From contig JAGGXX010000027.1 of assembly GCA_021162845.1 (NCBI GenBank), forward strand, positions 60,957 to 124,956: a DNA stretch of 64,000 nt, written 5' to 3'. The notes under the pieces are model-generated. The model did no database searches. It was not told where the DNA came from and saw only the letters and a list, made by a program, of their open reading frames with translations. This DNA comes from Thermoprotei archaeon. GTDB taxonomy: Archaea > Thermoproteota > Thermoprotei > QMSL01 > B3-G16. The translations under genes and the position numbers were made by a program. Shown one piece after another: positions 34,486-43,924 of the stretch (its first letter is position 1; each line of letters opens with the position of its first letter).

Positions 34486-35445
34486 TTATAACGGCATGAA
34501 GAGGGCTAAGGCTACTTGGAGGAAGGATAGAGGAACCACGAGTTTCCAGAAGAACCCAATCGCCTGATCTATACGGTATCTAGCGAGGAGAGCCCTTAAT
34601 ACAGATGAGAGGAGGACCACCCCTAAGACCTTTAGCAGGAACCAGAGTATACTCGGCCCACCCGGGCCCCATGGCCCACCTAGATAGAGCGTGACCACGA
34701 GCGAAGACAGTAGGAAGAGCTCTATGTCACTTGTAAGCCTTATCATAGCTAGCTTCTTCCCCGTGAACTCAGTTAGCCATCCAGCCACTATCTCAGTCTC
34801 AGCTTCGGGTATATCGAAAGGTATCCTCTCAAGCTCTGCTTGAAGGGAAAGGATTGAGACTATGAAGCCTAATGGCTGTAACACTATGAACCAGAGCGCC
34901 GTGGACTGAACCTCGGCCATCTTGCTCAGACAGAGAGTTTTTGCATCAAGTGCTATTGCGGCAGCACAGAGGAAGAACGGAACTTCATATCCGACCATGA
35001 GCAATAGAGCTCGTATTGAGCCTATAGCTCCGAACCTGTTGACGGATGCCCAACTACCGGCGAAGACGAACATCGTGATGAGTGTAGTTATAGTTAAGAC
35101 CACCAGATAGTCCCCTTCGAATGAGAGAATAGCATGAGGCTCGCCTAGAGCCCCTGTAGGGATCATGTACATCCCCACCAGGGATAGGTATAGGAGCAAC
35201 GGCGGAGCTAATAGGAAGGGCACCTTGTCTACATGAGGGGGAGTTATATCCTCCTTTGATAGGAGCTTTAATATGTCGGCAAAGGGTTGCAAGATACCAA
35301 GAGGCCCAACATAATAGGGCCCTATCCTATTCTGGGCATGCGCATAGATCTTCCTGTCCACCCATTCCAGAAGTAATGAAAATACTATCACGAAGAGAAC
35401 ACCGGGGTATACAAGGGACTTAAAGAGGTCCAATAGGAGGGACAC
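34486..35445 (-). CDS. NuoH/FpoH-like membrane subunit
   Basis: The 319-aa, eight-helix protein carries the H-subunit landmarks WVDRKIYAHAQNRIGPYYVGPLGILQPFADILKLLSKE, ERIPFDIPEAETEIVAGWLTEFTGKKLAMIRL and a C-terminal ARYRIDQAIGFFWK. It anchors the peripheral arm to the membrane and forms the route from the active-site cavity to the ion pumps. All of the conserved 'E' loop (PEAETEIVAGWLTE) is retained. Confidence 0.95.
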   Translation of the reverse strand: MSLLLDLFKSLVYPGVLFVIVFSLLLEWVDRKIYAHAQNRIGPYYVGPLGILQPFADILKLLSKEDITPPHVDKVPFLLAPPLLLYLSLVGMYMIPTGALGEPHAILSFEGDYLVVLTITTLITMFVFAGSWASVNRFGAIGSIRALLLMVGYEVPFFLCAAAIALDAKTLCLSKMAEVQSTALWFIVLQPLGFIVSILSLQAELERIPFDIPEAETEIVAGWLTEFTGKKLAMIRLTSDIELFLLSSLVVTLYLGGPWGPGGPSILWFLLKVLGVVLLSSVLRALLARYRIDQAIGFFWKLVVPLSFLQVALALFMPL

Positions 35446-35451
35446 GACACT

Positions 35452-36633
35452 TCACCTCCTACCATGTTCTTCATACCATTTTAAGCTATATCTCCTGAGC
35501 TCCTCTTTAGTCCACACCCACTTCTTGCCCCTACTCTTATCTATCAATAACACCCTATCCATACACGCTATACAGGGATCTATGCTGGCTACAACCACAG
35601 GTATATCGGCCACGAATATGCCTTCAAGCATTCTACATAAAGCCGGTATGTTGGCCAAGGTTGGAGTCCTGACCTTAAACCTATATGGCCTCATCGTGCC
35701 ATCGGACTTTATGTAGTAGAAGAGCTCACCCCTCGGTGCTTCCACCCTTCCAACCGCTTCACCAGGTGGAGGCCTCATGGGAACCCTGACGGATATCTCA
35801 CCACCTGGCATATGATCCAATGCATATCTTATCATGTTTATGCTCTCCAGTATCTCATCTATCCTTACGAGTGTTTTAGCGAGAGCATCACCCTCGTCAT
35901 AAGTTATGACATTGAAGGGCACTTCGTCGTAGGCCGAATACGGATCATCCCTACGTATGTCCGTCTTAACACCAGATCCTCTGATAGTGGGACCTACTGC
36001 ACAAAGCCTCCTAGCATCTGAGGGCGAGAGAATACCCACCTCGGCTAATCGATTGTTAAACACAGGATCCTCTTCGGCCACTCTCTTGTAATATTTAGTT
36101 CTCTCCTCCAGGTAATCCATTACCTTACGTGCCTTATCGGCCATCTCAGGCGTTATATCGTGTCTAACACCGCCTATCATATTAATCGCGTAAAGCACTC
36201 TATTCCCGGTTATCATCTCTAGCAGATCTAGCACCATCTCCCTGTCACGCCAGGTATACATGAATAGCGTATCAAATCCTACTTCATGTGCTAAGATGCC
36301 TAACCAAAGTAGGTGGCTATGGATCCTGTTAAGCTCGGAGACTATGACCCTTATGTACTTAGCGCGAGGCGGTGCCTCGACATTGAAGACACGCTCTGCC
36401 GTCTCAACATAACACGTAGTATGGGCTACGCTACAGATCCCGCATATCCTCTCGCTTAAGTAAAGGGCCTGAACGTACGTCCTATGTTCCGCCAGTTTCT
36501 CTATGCCTCTGTGAGCATATCCAAGCCTAGGCTCAGCCCCGACTACGATCTCGCCATCTAATTGAAAGATGAAGCGTATAGGCTCTTTAAGAGCAGGGTG
36601 CTGAGGACCAACTGGGATCTCAACTATCGGCAT
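35452..36633 (-). CDS. [NiFe]-hydrogenase large subunit (group 4), complex I D-like
   Basis: The 393-aa protein opens with PVGPQHPALKEP, as in Ech/Mbh-type subunits. It keeps both nickel-ligand pairs: RICGIC (Cys64, Cys67) and DPCIAC (Cys354, Cys357). Complex I and Fpo D subunits have lost these cysteines, so this protein can hold a [NiFe] site. After CMDR there is a 33-residue C-terminal extension (VLLIDKSRGKKWVW...), placed where maturation proteases cut group 4 large subunits. A matching protease and hyp genes are downstream. It overlaps nuoC by 14 nt. Expected activity is reversible H2 evolution from ferredoxin electrons. Confidence 0.9.
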   Translation of the reverse strand: MPIVEIPVGPQHPALKEPIRFIFQLDGEIVVGAEPRLGYAHRGIEKLAEHRTYVQALYLSERICGICSVAHTTCYVETAERVFNVEAPPRAKYIRVIVSELNRIHSHLLWLGILAHEVGFDTLFMYTWRDREMVLDLLEMITGNRVLYAINMIGGVRHDITPEMADKARKVMDYLEERTKYYKRVAEEDPVFNNRLAEVGILSPSDARRLCAVGPTIRGSGVKTDIRRDDPYSAYDEVPFNVITYDEGDALAKTLVRIDEILESINMIRYALDHMPGGEISVRVPMRPPPGEAVGRVEAPRGELFYYIKSDGTMRPYRFKVRTPTLANIPALCRMLEGIFVADIPVVVASIDPCIACMDRVLLIDKSRGKKWVWTKEELRRYSLKWYEEHGRR

Positions 36634-37126
36634 TACGCTTCGCCCTCTTGCCTAACATGAACTTCCTAGCTTCTTCAAGCGAAACATCCTTCCTAAGCGG
36701 GTAGACACCATCAGGCCAATCCTCCGGGAGGAGAAGACGCTCAAGGGCCGGGTGCCCTAAAAATCGAACACCTAATAAGTCGTAAACCTCCCTCTCATAG
36801 AGGACAGCACCTGGCAAGATATCGCTTATGCTCTCTATTTTAGGGTCATCCCTTGGTAGCTTCACCCTGATGAAGATACCTACACTATACCGATCACACC
36901 ATAGATGGTATATGAGCTCTATCGAGTCCTTCAAATCAACACCACTTATCGTTGAGATATGCCATATACCTAGCTCATCTATAAGCCTCTTAAGGTCGTA
37001 CTTGAAGTTCTCGGGCCTGAGTTCAAGGAATATATAACGGGGGGGAACCGCTTGAAGGGTAGATACATGATCCCCTAGGATTCGTTTGATTGCATCCTCT
37101 ACAGATAAGGTCTCACTTTTCGACAT
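36620..37126 (-). CDS. NuoC/FpoC-like subunit
   Basis: The 168-aa protein has the 30-kDa-subunit signature AVLYEREVYDLLGVRFLGHPALERLLLPEDWPDGVYPLRKD. It is a structural part of the peripheral arm next to the D subunit. Its ends overlap nuoB and nuoD by 14 nt each, so translation is tightly coupled. Confidence 0.93.
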   Translation of the reverse strand: MSKSETLSVEDAIKRILGDHVSTLQAVPPRYIFLELRPENFKYDLKRLIDELGIWHISTISGVDLKDSIELIYHLWCDRYSVGIFIRVKLPRDDPKIESISDILPGAVLYEREVYDLLGVRFLGHPALERLLLPEDWPDGVYPLRKDVSLEEARKFMLGKRAKRNADS

Positions 37127-37550
37127 TCTTCGCTCCCCTCGCCTTTTCGAGCAGCTTAACTATTCCGTATAATATGGCCTCAGGTCTAGGCGGACATCCT
37201 GGCACGTAGACATCTACGGGGATTAACTTGTCCACGCCTTCATATACATTATATGATTCCTGAAATACGCCCCCGGAGAGGGCGCAGCTACCAACAGCTA
37301 ATACGAAGCGGGGCTCAGGCATCTGTTCATAGATCCTAAGTAAACGCCTAGCTACCTGCCTAGTTATGGGGCCCGTCACTATAAGGACATCGGCATGTCT
37401 GGGACTTCCCTTAAGTAAGGCGCCAAAACGTTCTGCATCATAGTGAGGACAGAGCGCAGCTACGACCTCAATATCACAACCATTACATCCACCTGAGTTA
37501 AAGTGAAGAAGCCAAGGTGAGGATCTCCTAGCCCAAGCTATCAAGCCCAT
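37113..37550 (-). CDS. Group 4 hydrogenase small subunit (NuoB-like)
   Basis: The 145-aa protein coordinates the proximal [4Fe-4S] cluster. Its motif is GGCNGCDIE (Cys22, Cys25), the hydrogenase form, whereas complex I B subunits have a tandem CC. GSCALSGGVF (Cys89) and VPGCPPRPEAIL (Cys119) complete the four ligands. It is directly adjacent to nuoA and overlaps nuoC. The motif agrees with the retained nickel ligands in the D subunit and supports the hydrogenase reading. Confidence 0.92.
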   Translation of the reverse strand: MGLIAWARRSSPWLLHFNSGGCNGCDIEVVAALCPHYDAERFGALLKGSPRHADVLIVTGPITRQVARRLLRIYEQMPEPRFVLAVGSCALSGGVFQESYNVYEGVDKLIPVDVYVPGCPPRPEAILYGIVKLLEKARGAKNVEK

Positions 37551-37886
37551 TTATCGCCACCTTATAGCGATTATCAGTGCGAGGATAGCTAACGCCAAGT
37601 AGGCTAATGGTAGGAGGGGTGATATAAGCTCTATGCCGTAGGATAGAGCTATGATGAAGTCTATAATGTCGAACACTAGGAATACTGTGGCAAACCAGAA
37701 GAGGTTAATGGTTACCTGAGGCCTAACTGGAGGGAAGTATTCCCCGCAAGCATAAGGAGCATCACGATCAGCTGATTTACGAGGTTTAGGTGATGAAAGA
37801 GCGCTGATGAGGTACAGCAGACATATGACGATCAATGGAACCGTTAATGACGCAAGGATCATCAATTGGATCATTAGCGCTATCAC
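37551..37886 (-). CDS. NuoA/FpoA-like membrane subunit
   Basis: The 111-aa, three-helix protein has DAPYACGEYFPPVRPQVTINLFWFATVFLVFDIIDFIIAL. This equals the A-subunit 'YECG.....a..rf.i.fy..allFilFDvE' pattern, including the Cys loop and the acidic TM2. NuoA is normally found in complex I and Fpo, not in Ech, Mbh or formate hydrogenlyase. It is the first gene of the operon. The track starts at GTG 37886; ATG 37874 has a better placed site (GAGGTGAT). Confidence 0.85.
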   Translation of the reverse strand: MIALMIQLMILASLTVPLIVICLLYLISALSSPKPRKSADRDAPYACGEYFPPVRPQVTINLFWFATVFLVFDIIDFIIALSYGIELISPLLPLAYLALAILALIIAIRWR

Positions 37887-38006
37887 CTCTCATTACCATG
37901 ATGAATGTAGCTTAAAAGCTTAACTTCACCTGATCACATGAATCCAAGCTTGTTTTCATGGAAAGCCATATGAATAAAGTTCAAATAACCTAACCCTTTA
38001 GGTAGA

Positions 38007-40127
38007 ATGGGACCTGCCATGAATGCACTGCCCTGGCTCTGTTGGTCGGTACCCTTCATAGGCTTCTTCATGACAGCCATAGCAGGCAAAAGGATAAAGC
38101 GAATAGCAGGCCTAATCGAGCCGTCCTTTGCGTTCATCTCCGCGATCTGTGCGATATTAATGGGATTTCAGGTTTTCGAAGGGGGAATAATACACGAAAA
38201 AGTGCCATGGATACCCGTGCTTAACGTGAACATAGGTGTACTAGTGGACCCCTTAAGCGCTATAATGGCTAACATAGTAGCCTGGATCGGATTACTGATA
38301 ATGATCTATAGCGTAAAGTACATGGAAGGAGATCCATCGGTAATGCGGTTTTGGGCGCTGATGAATCTCTTCATAGGAAGCATGTTACTCCTAGTGCTTT
38401 CAGATAACTTCATCCAGATGTTCGTGGGATGGGAACTAGTTGGTGTGGCCTCGTTCTCCCTAATAGGATATTACTACAGAGATGAACCAGAGAACTGGGT
38501 CCTGAACTATCCACCAAGCCACTGTGCCATGAAGGCCTTCGTCGTGACCAAGGTCGGCGATTTAATGATGCTTGCAGGGGCCCTTCTCATATACATTTAT
38601 GCTGGAACCCTCGACTTCATGGAATTAGCTAACAGGACGGATTGGGTGGGGCTTCTCTCAAGCAAAGGGCTTCTTCTTCCAGCCCTCCTCTTACTTCTCG
38701 GGGGTCCTTTAGGCAAATCGGCGCAGTTCCCATTTCACGAGTGGCTACCTGAGGCCATGGCCGGTCCCACGCCTGTCAGCGCATTAATACATGCAGCGAC
38801 CATGGTCAAGGCTGGCGTTTACTTCATAGCTAGAATACTCCCAATATTGCACTATGTTGCATGGACCATGGGGTATGGAGAGGTGTTTGCCTTCTTCTAC
38901 GTCGTTGCGATAATAGGGGCATTTACCACCTTCCTAGCCGGAACACAGGCTATGGTAGCTAAGGAGCTTAAGAGGATACTGGCGTATTCTACGATATCCC
39001 AAATAGGTTATATGATGCTCGGATTAGGAGTGGCCGGGTTGATTAAAGACTACGTGCTCGGGCTTGCCGCAGCGATATTTCACCTGATGAGCCATGCAGT
39101 CTTTAAGGCTTTGTTATTCCTCTCCGCCGGATCGGTGATCCACGTCGCCGAGACTAAAAACGTATACGAAATGGGCGGTCTTAGGAGGTATATGCCCATC
39201 ACTTTCTATTCGATGCTGATAGGCGCACTCGCCCTTGCGGGCGTACCGCCCTTAAGTGGATTTTGGAGTAAGGATGCGGTGCTCTTAGCTTGTGCCCTTT
39301 CAGGGAAGATCGTGCCCTTAATCCTAGGGCTAGCGACAGCGGGAGTTACTATGTTCTATTCCCTGAGGATGATAGGATTAATATTCCTAGGCAATAAGAG
39401 CGAGCACCTAAAGGGCCTAGAGGAAGAGGGACATCACCTTCATGAAGTGCATCCTGTTATGTGGGTTCCTTACGCTATTTTGGCTGGTCTCTCGATAGCT
39501 ATAGGCATTTCAGGGCCCTTCCTCGAGAAGTTCCTACACCATACGCTCGCCCTCAATCTTCTAAGCCAGAGAGGCGCATATCTTGAACTATCCATGGGTT
39601 GGAGCATTAAAGAGCTAGCTGAAAGCGAGGGTTCAATGATGTGGCATGTAGTCATGCCCGGCCTTTCAGTCGTCATGCTTCTGCTAGGCGCTGTTCCAGC
39701 GTATATCTTATACGTGACTAGGAGTACGTCGCCTGAGAAACTCGTACGCGAGAAACCGCTTTTAAGCTCACTTTATCAGTTCTTGCGCATGCGCTGGTAC
39801 ATAAATCCCATGTACTATGCCGTATTTGTGGATGGCTTAATAGGCCTCTCAAGGGGGGTCTACGCTTACATAGAGGACATGATCCTAGAGGGGTTCAATA
39901 ATAAGTTCGCTGAATCATTTAAGGCAGTCTCCTCGTCCTTCTTCCGCTATCTAGAGAAGTACACCTTTGAGGGGTTCAATAACTTAATGGTCGTATTCTT
40001 CAAGGCCGCATCCAGCATATTAAGGAAGGCGCAGACCGGTCGCATCTCCATTAACGTAATAGAAATGGTTATAGGGATGTTATTGTTGACTCTCCTAATG
40101 TTAGGGTTTGTAATTGGAGGAATGTAG
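38007..40127 (+). CDS. NuoL/FpoL-like proton-pumping subunit
   Basis: The 706-aa protein is full length, with NFIQMFVGWELVGVASFSLIGYYY (TM5 Glu), KSAQFPFHEWLPEAMAGPTPVSALIHAATMVKAG (TM7-8), KELKRILAYSTISQIGYMMLGLG and a C-terminal region that contains the lateral helix and last membrane segment. It is the distal ion-translocating subunit. Unlike the other subunits it is on the plus strand with nuoM, divergent from nuoA across a 120-nt region. This gives two divergent units for one complex. Confidence 0.94.
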   Translation: MGPAMNALPWLCWSVPFIGFFMTAIAGKRIKRIAGLIEPSFAFISAICAILMGFQVFEGGIIHEKVPWIPVLNVNIGVLVDPLSAIMANIVAWIGLLIMIYSVKYMEGDPSVMRFWALMNLFIGSMLLLVLSDNFIQMFVGWELVGVASFSLIGYYYRDEPENWVLNYPPSHCAMKAFVVTKVGDLMMLAGALLIYIYAGTLDFMELANRTDWVGLLSSKGLLLPALLLLLGGPLGKSAQFPFHEWLPEAMAGPTPVSALIHAATMVKAGVYFIARILPILHYVAWTMGYGEVFAFFYVVAIIGAFTTFLAGTQAMVAKELKRILAYSTISQIGYMMLGLGVAGLIKDYVLGLAAAIFHLMSHAVFKALLFLSAGSVIHVAETKNVYEMGGLRRYMPITFYSMLIGALALAGVPPLSGFWSKDAVLLACALSGKIVPLILGLATAGVTMFYSLRMIGLIFLGNKSEHLKGLEEEGHHLHEVHPVMWVPYAILAGLSIAIGISGPFLEKFLHHTLALNLLSQRGAYLELSMGWSIKELAESEGSMMWHVVMPGLSVVMLLLGAVPAYILYVTRSTSPEKLVREKPLLSSLYQFLRMRWYINPMYYAVFVDGLIGLSRGVYAYIEDMILEGFNNKFAESFKAVSSSFFRYLEKYTFEGFNNLMVVFFKAASSILRKAQTGRISINVIEMVIGMLLLTLLMLGFVIGGM

Positions 40128-40129
40128 TC

Positions 40130-41608
40130 ATGAGCGAGGGCTTGGCTCCACTCTTGCAAATAGTTTTAGTACCGATAATCCTTGCCCCGATAACGTATTA
40201 CTCATCGAAGAAGATGGGAATTAAGAGCGGGTACATAGCATTTATCGCCTTGCTTTATTCTTCGATCCTAATGTCATGGATTGCCCTAAGTTACGCTACA
40301 ACCGGCAGACCTATAATCGAGGAATATAATTGGGCGCCCGTGGCTGGCCTCTACTTCGGATTAAGGGCCGATGGACTTAGTATACCAGTGGCATTAATCA
40401 TACTGCTACTCTCAACAGCAACAGCCATCTACTCGATGTCATACATGGAACATAAAAGCGGGACGGGGATGTATTTCGCCTTATATTTACTATATGCGGC
40501 GGGCATGACGGGGACGGTATTGGCCACTAACCTCATACAATTCTACCTCTTCTGGGAACTGATGCTAGTACCCTCGTATTTCCTGATAGCGGAATGGGGA
40601 TACGGCGATAGGGAGCGCGTAAGCTTCAAATACTTCATATACACCCATATCGGGGCCCTCTCATTGCTCGCAGGCATCCTAGCTACATACGCGTTTACGG
40701 GCACGTTTAGCATATACGAGTTAAGCTACAAGGCCTCTATGATACCCCCGGAGGTACTTCGCTGGATCTTAGTGGCCATGTGCATTGGCTTTTTCGTTAA
40801 AATGGCCGTGGTGCCATTACATACGTGGCTTCCGGATGCCCACGCGGAAGCCCCTACGCCAATAAGTGTGTTACTAAGCGGTGTCATGATAGAATGCGGC
40901 GTTTACGCTATGACCAGGATCGTGATCTCCCCGTTCTACCGTTTCTTCACCAGCTTCTCCACAGCATTAACGATGTTAGCGGTAGCGACGATGTTCTATG
41001 GTGGAATGATGGCCTTAGTGCAAAGTGACATAAAGAGACTGTTAGCTTATTCCAGTATAAGTCAGATGGGTTACATGCTTTTCGGCATGTCAGTCGCCAC
41101 ATACTACGGGATCATGGGGGCGATATACCACATATTATCACATGCCTGCGCTAAGGGCCTTCTATTCGCTTGTGCAGGTGCCATAATGCATCAGACAGAA
41201 GGTAAGCGGGATATACGAACCTTAGGGGGACTGGCCCAGAGGATGCCCGTGACGGCCATTTTGTTCACCGTAGGCGTCTTCTCCTTAGCAGGGGTTCCAA
41301 CTCTAGCAGGGTTCATAAGCGAATTTATGATATTCCTAGGAGGATTTGAGGGCGCTGAGACTACGGAAAAAGTGGCGATAGTGATAATAGCCGTCCTATG
41401 CGCCGCGTTAACGACAGCATATGGTCTATGGGCCCTAAGGAGGGTGTTCTTTGGCCCTCTTAAACCAGAGCTGAGTGAGGTGAAGGAAGCTTCGCTATTA
41501 ATGCTTATCCCAATGTCGTTCTTAGCAGTTCTGAGTTTCCTCTTTGGAATATACCCGAAGATCCCCTTAACGTTCCTCGATCCCTGGGCTAGGTCAGCGA
41601 TTCCTTGA
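40130..41608 (+). CDS. NuoM/FpoM-like proton-pumping subunit
   Basis: The 492-aa protein has NLIQFYLFWELMLVPSYFLIAEWGYGDRERVSFKYFIY, KMAVVPLHTWLPDAHAEAPTPISVLLSGVMIECG, SDIKRLLAYSSISQMGYMLFGMS and HACAKGLLFACAGAIMH, the antiporter-type landmarks of M subunits. It begins 2 nt after the nuoL stop and is convergent with hypD. Confidence 0.94.
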   Translation: MSEGLAPLLQIVLVPIILAPITYYSSKKMGIKSGYIAFIALLYSSILMSWIALSYATTGRPIIEEYNWAPVAGLYFGLRADGLSIPVALIILLLSTATAIYSMSYMEHKSGTGMYFALYLLYAAGMTGTVLATNLIQFYLFWELMLVPSYFLIAEWGYGDRERVSFKYFIYTHIGALSLLAGILATYAFTGTFSIYELSYKASMIPPEVLRWILVAMCIGFFVKMAVVPLHTWLPDAHAEAPTPISVLLSGVMIECGVYAMTRIVISPFYRFFTSFSTALTMLAVATMFYGGMMALVQSDIKRLLAYSSISQMGYMLFGMSVATYYGIMGAIYHILSHACAKGLLFACAGAIMHQTEGKRDIRTLGGLAQRMPVTAILFTVGVFSLAGVPTLAGFISEFMIFLGGFEGAETTEKVAIVIIAVLCAALTTAYGLWALRRVFFGPLKPELSEVKEASLLMLIPMSFLAVLSFLFGIYPKIPLTFLDPWARSAIP

Positions 41609-41628
41609 GGATATCCTTGATTTCGTTT

Positions 41629-42753
41629 TTATTCCAGTTCAAATTTCTCAAGCAGAAGCCTTCCTCCATATTTAGCCCATATATGGCAAGTCCCCTCGCT
41701 TGAGACCATGCAAGGACCCAGGGGATGAGCTGGGGTACATGCCTTCATGAAGAAGGGGCAATCTGTGGGCTTAGCTTCTCCTAATATCACCTTGTTACAC
41801 TTACAACCAGATCTAGTGTCAATACCTTTTTCGATCTTAAGGCCATATACATCAATGGCATCTAATGAGGCGTATTTATCCCGTAAGCGTAATGAGCTTG
41901 AGGGTATGAGGCCTATCCCCCTCCAGTACCCATCGGTTACCTCAAAGACCTTATCTGTTATTTCCTGCGCTCTGAGATTCCCATCCCATGTGACCACGCG
42001 CCCATATTCATTATAGAGACGAGAATATCCGTGGAGTTTTTGCCTTAATATCTCAGCTATAGCTATCAGGACATCCAAGGGCTCAAAACCAGCTATAACG
42101 GTTGGCACATTGAATTCTTTCGAGAGGAAGACCCAGGCTTTAGCGCCAGTTATCGTCGAAACATGACCTGGAGCTATGACGCCGTCTAAATCGACGCGAC
42201 TTTTCCTCAGGACATACCGCATGACTGGGGGTGTGAGCCGCAGAGCCAGGAGCAGCTTGAGGTTTTCGGGAATAGCATCCCTGACCATCCAAGAGGCTAA
42301 GGTAGGCTGTGTAGTCTCAAAGCCTACACCAAAGAATACCGCTTCTTTTTTCTCATTCCTCGCTAGCCTAACAGCATCCATGAACCCGTAGACCACCTTG
42401 ACATTAGCTCCCTTGGCTCTAGCCTGAGCTAGGCTTTCATAGGAGCCGGGGACACGGTACATATCGCCATACGTGTAAATGGTTACGCCCTCCATAGCTA
42501 GCTTTATTGCGGTATCTATATAGCCTGCGGGTACAATGCACACGGGACAACCTGGCCCCGCTATCAGGTCTAATGAGCTAGGAACAAGTGAGCGGATCCC
42601 ATAATACGTTATCGTATGCTCATGCGTACCACAGAAATTCATGATCTTGATCCGCGATACCCCCTGCCTCTCCAAACGTGAGACTAACTGATCGATGAGC
42701 TCATGAAGTCTCTTCGCTAGCTTCGGGTCACGGTAAGATGAGATGAACTTCAT
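41629..42753 (-). CDS. hypD: Hydrogenase maturation protein HypD
   Basis: HypD holds a [4Fe-4S] cluster and with HypC carries the Fe(CN)2CO unit for the [NiFe] site. Seen here are MNFCGTHEHTI, GPGCPVCIVP, GFETT, and the C-terminal Cys set GCKCNKVILGEAKPTDCPFFMKAC. The track ORF starts at 42855. I prefer ATG 42753 (MKFISSYRDPKL), because a TATA-like CTTTTATTTTAC lies about 24-35 nt upstream. The resulting 374 aa matches the family. Confidence 0.93.
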   Translation of the reverse strand: MKFISSYRDPKLAKRLHELIDQLVSRLERQGVSRIKIMNFCGTHEHTITYYGIRSLVPSSLDLIAGPGCPVCIVPAGYIDTAIKLAMEGVTIYTYGDMYRVPGSYESLAQARAKGANVKVVYGFMDAVRLARNEKKEAVFFGVGFETTQPTLASWMVRDAIPENLKLLLALRLTPPVMRYVLRKSRVDLDGVIAPGHVSTITGAKAWVFLSKEFNVPTVIAGFEPLDVLIAIAEILRQKLHGYSRLYNEYGRVVTWDGNLRAQEITDKVFEVTDGYWRGIGLIPSSSLRLRDKYASLDAIDVYGLKIEKGIDTRSGCKCNKVILGEAKPTDCPFFMKACTPAHPLGPCMVSSEGTCHIWAKYGGRLLLEKFELE

Positions 42754-42819
42754 GCCATCTTCCTTATTAGAGGGGGTAAAATAAAAGTTGATCCTCATTG
42801 GCATTTCTAAGGGCGAAAC

Positions 42820-43851
42820 ATGATGCATGAGAGGAAATTGATATCGCTTTCTCACGGAGCTGGAGGAAAGGAAATGGGCGAACTCTTGAGGGAGCTGATA
42901 ATCTCTAAAGTGAAGATGAGCGGTTTCGAAGAGGGGATAGGGCTCGAGGACATGGATGACTCATCTACTATACCTTTAGGGGATATACACGTTACGGTCA
43001 CGACCGATAGTTATACCGTAAACCCCGTATTCTTCCCCGGAGGGGATATAGGCAAGCTAGCAGTTACCGGTACGATAAATGATCTAGCAGTAATGGGAGC
43101 GAGACCCCTTGCCATAGTCGACGCTATGGTGGTAGAAGAAGGATTTCCCATGGACGATTTGAAAAGGATAGTATCATCGATGATACATACAGCTGAAGGA
43201 GAGGGAGTAGCGTTAATAGGGGGAGACTTCAAGGTCATGCCGAGGAAATCCCTGGATAAGATCATCATAACCACTAGTGGCATAGGGATAGTGAGCAGAG
43301 AGGCTCTAATTACTGACTCAGGCCTTAGGCCCGGGGATAAGATAATCGTGACGGGAACCATAGGGGAACATGGGGCGACGATATTAGCGCTTCAAAGCGG
43401 TATAGATGTAGGAGGGACTTCACTACGCTCTGATTGCGCTAGCATAGTGGAGGCTATGAAGATCGCCCTTGAACTGGGCGGTGTACACGCAGCTAAGGAT
43501 CCTACGCGTGGCGGATTAGCTATGGCCTTAAATGAGATGGCGAGGAAATCGAAGGTTATGATAGTTCTAGAGGAGGAGAAGATACCGATAAGGGATGAAG
43601 TCAGGATGTACTGTGAAATGCTAGGCATAGACCCGCTTTATCTCGCCTGTGAGGGAAGGGCGGTGATAGGAGCGAGTAGTGAAGTAGCGGACGATATCGT
43701 GCAAAAATTAAATAAAGCGGGCTATAAGGACGCCACGGTCATAGGGGAAGTGAGGAAGGGAAGGGAAGGTTACGTTTTACTAAGAACCGTGGTAGGCGGC
43801 ATAAGGATTGTAGAGCCCCCTACTGGAGAACTAGTGCCACGCATATGCTAA
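42820..43851 (+). CDS. hypE: Hydrogenase maturation protein HypE
   Basis: HypE is a PurM/SelD-like ATPase that dehydrates its C-terminal thiocarbamate to thiocyanate, giving the cyanide ligands of the nickel-iron centre. It begins ISLSHGAGGKEMGELLRELI, has LEDMDDSSTIPLGD and GDFKVM, and ends in PRIC, the terminal cysteine that HypF carbamoylates. At 343 aa it is normal in length. It is divergent from hypD. Confidence 0.95.
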   Translation: MMHERKLISLSHGAGGKEMGELLRELIISKVKMSGFEEGIGLEDMDDSSTIPLGDIHVTVTTDSYTVNPVFFPGGDIGKLAVTGTINDLAVMGARPLAIVDAMVVEEGFPMDDLKRIVSSMIHTAEGEGVALIGGDFKVMPRKSLDKIIITTSGIGIVSREALITDSGLRPGDKIIVTGTIGEHGATILALQSGIDVGGTSLRSDCASIVEAMKIALELGGVHAAKDPTRGGLAMALNEMARKSKVMIVLEEEKIPIRDEVRMYCEMLGIDPLYLACEGRAVIGASSEVADDIVQKLNKAGYKDATVIGEVRKGREGYVLLRTVVGGIRIVEPPTGELVPRIC

Positions 43852-43924
43852 ATCAATTATGAGCCCAGGGAAGTTCATCTTTTGCAGATCCTAGTTCCTA
43901 CAACTAGGTAAGAGGAGAAAGGAG

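Noticed and set aside
35452-36633. Calling the D subunit an ordinary Fpo/NuoD
   Set aside because: Both CxxC nickel-ligand motifs and a cleavable tail are present; complex I and Fpo D subunits lack them.
38042-38224. Short track ORFs within nuoL and many others on opposite strands (such as 501-704, 26789-27073, 52408-52797)
   Set aside because: They are shadows of well-supported genes, with no motif or start signal of their own.
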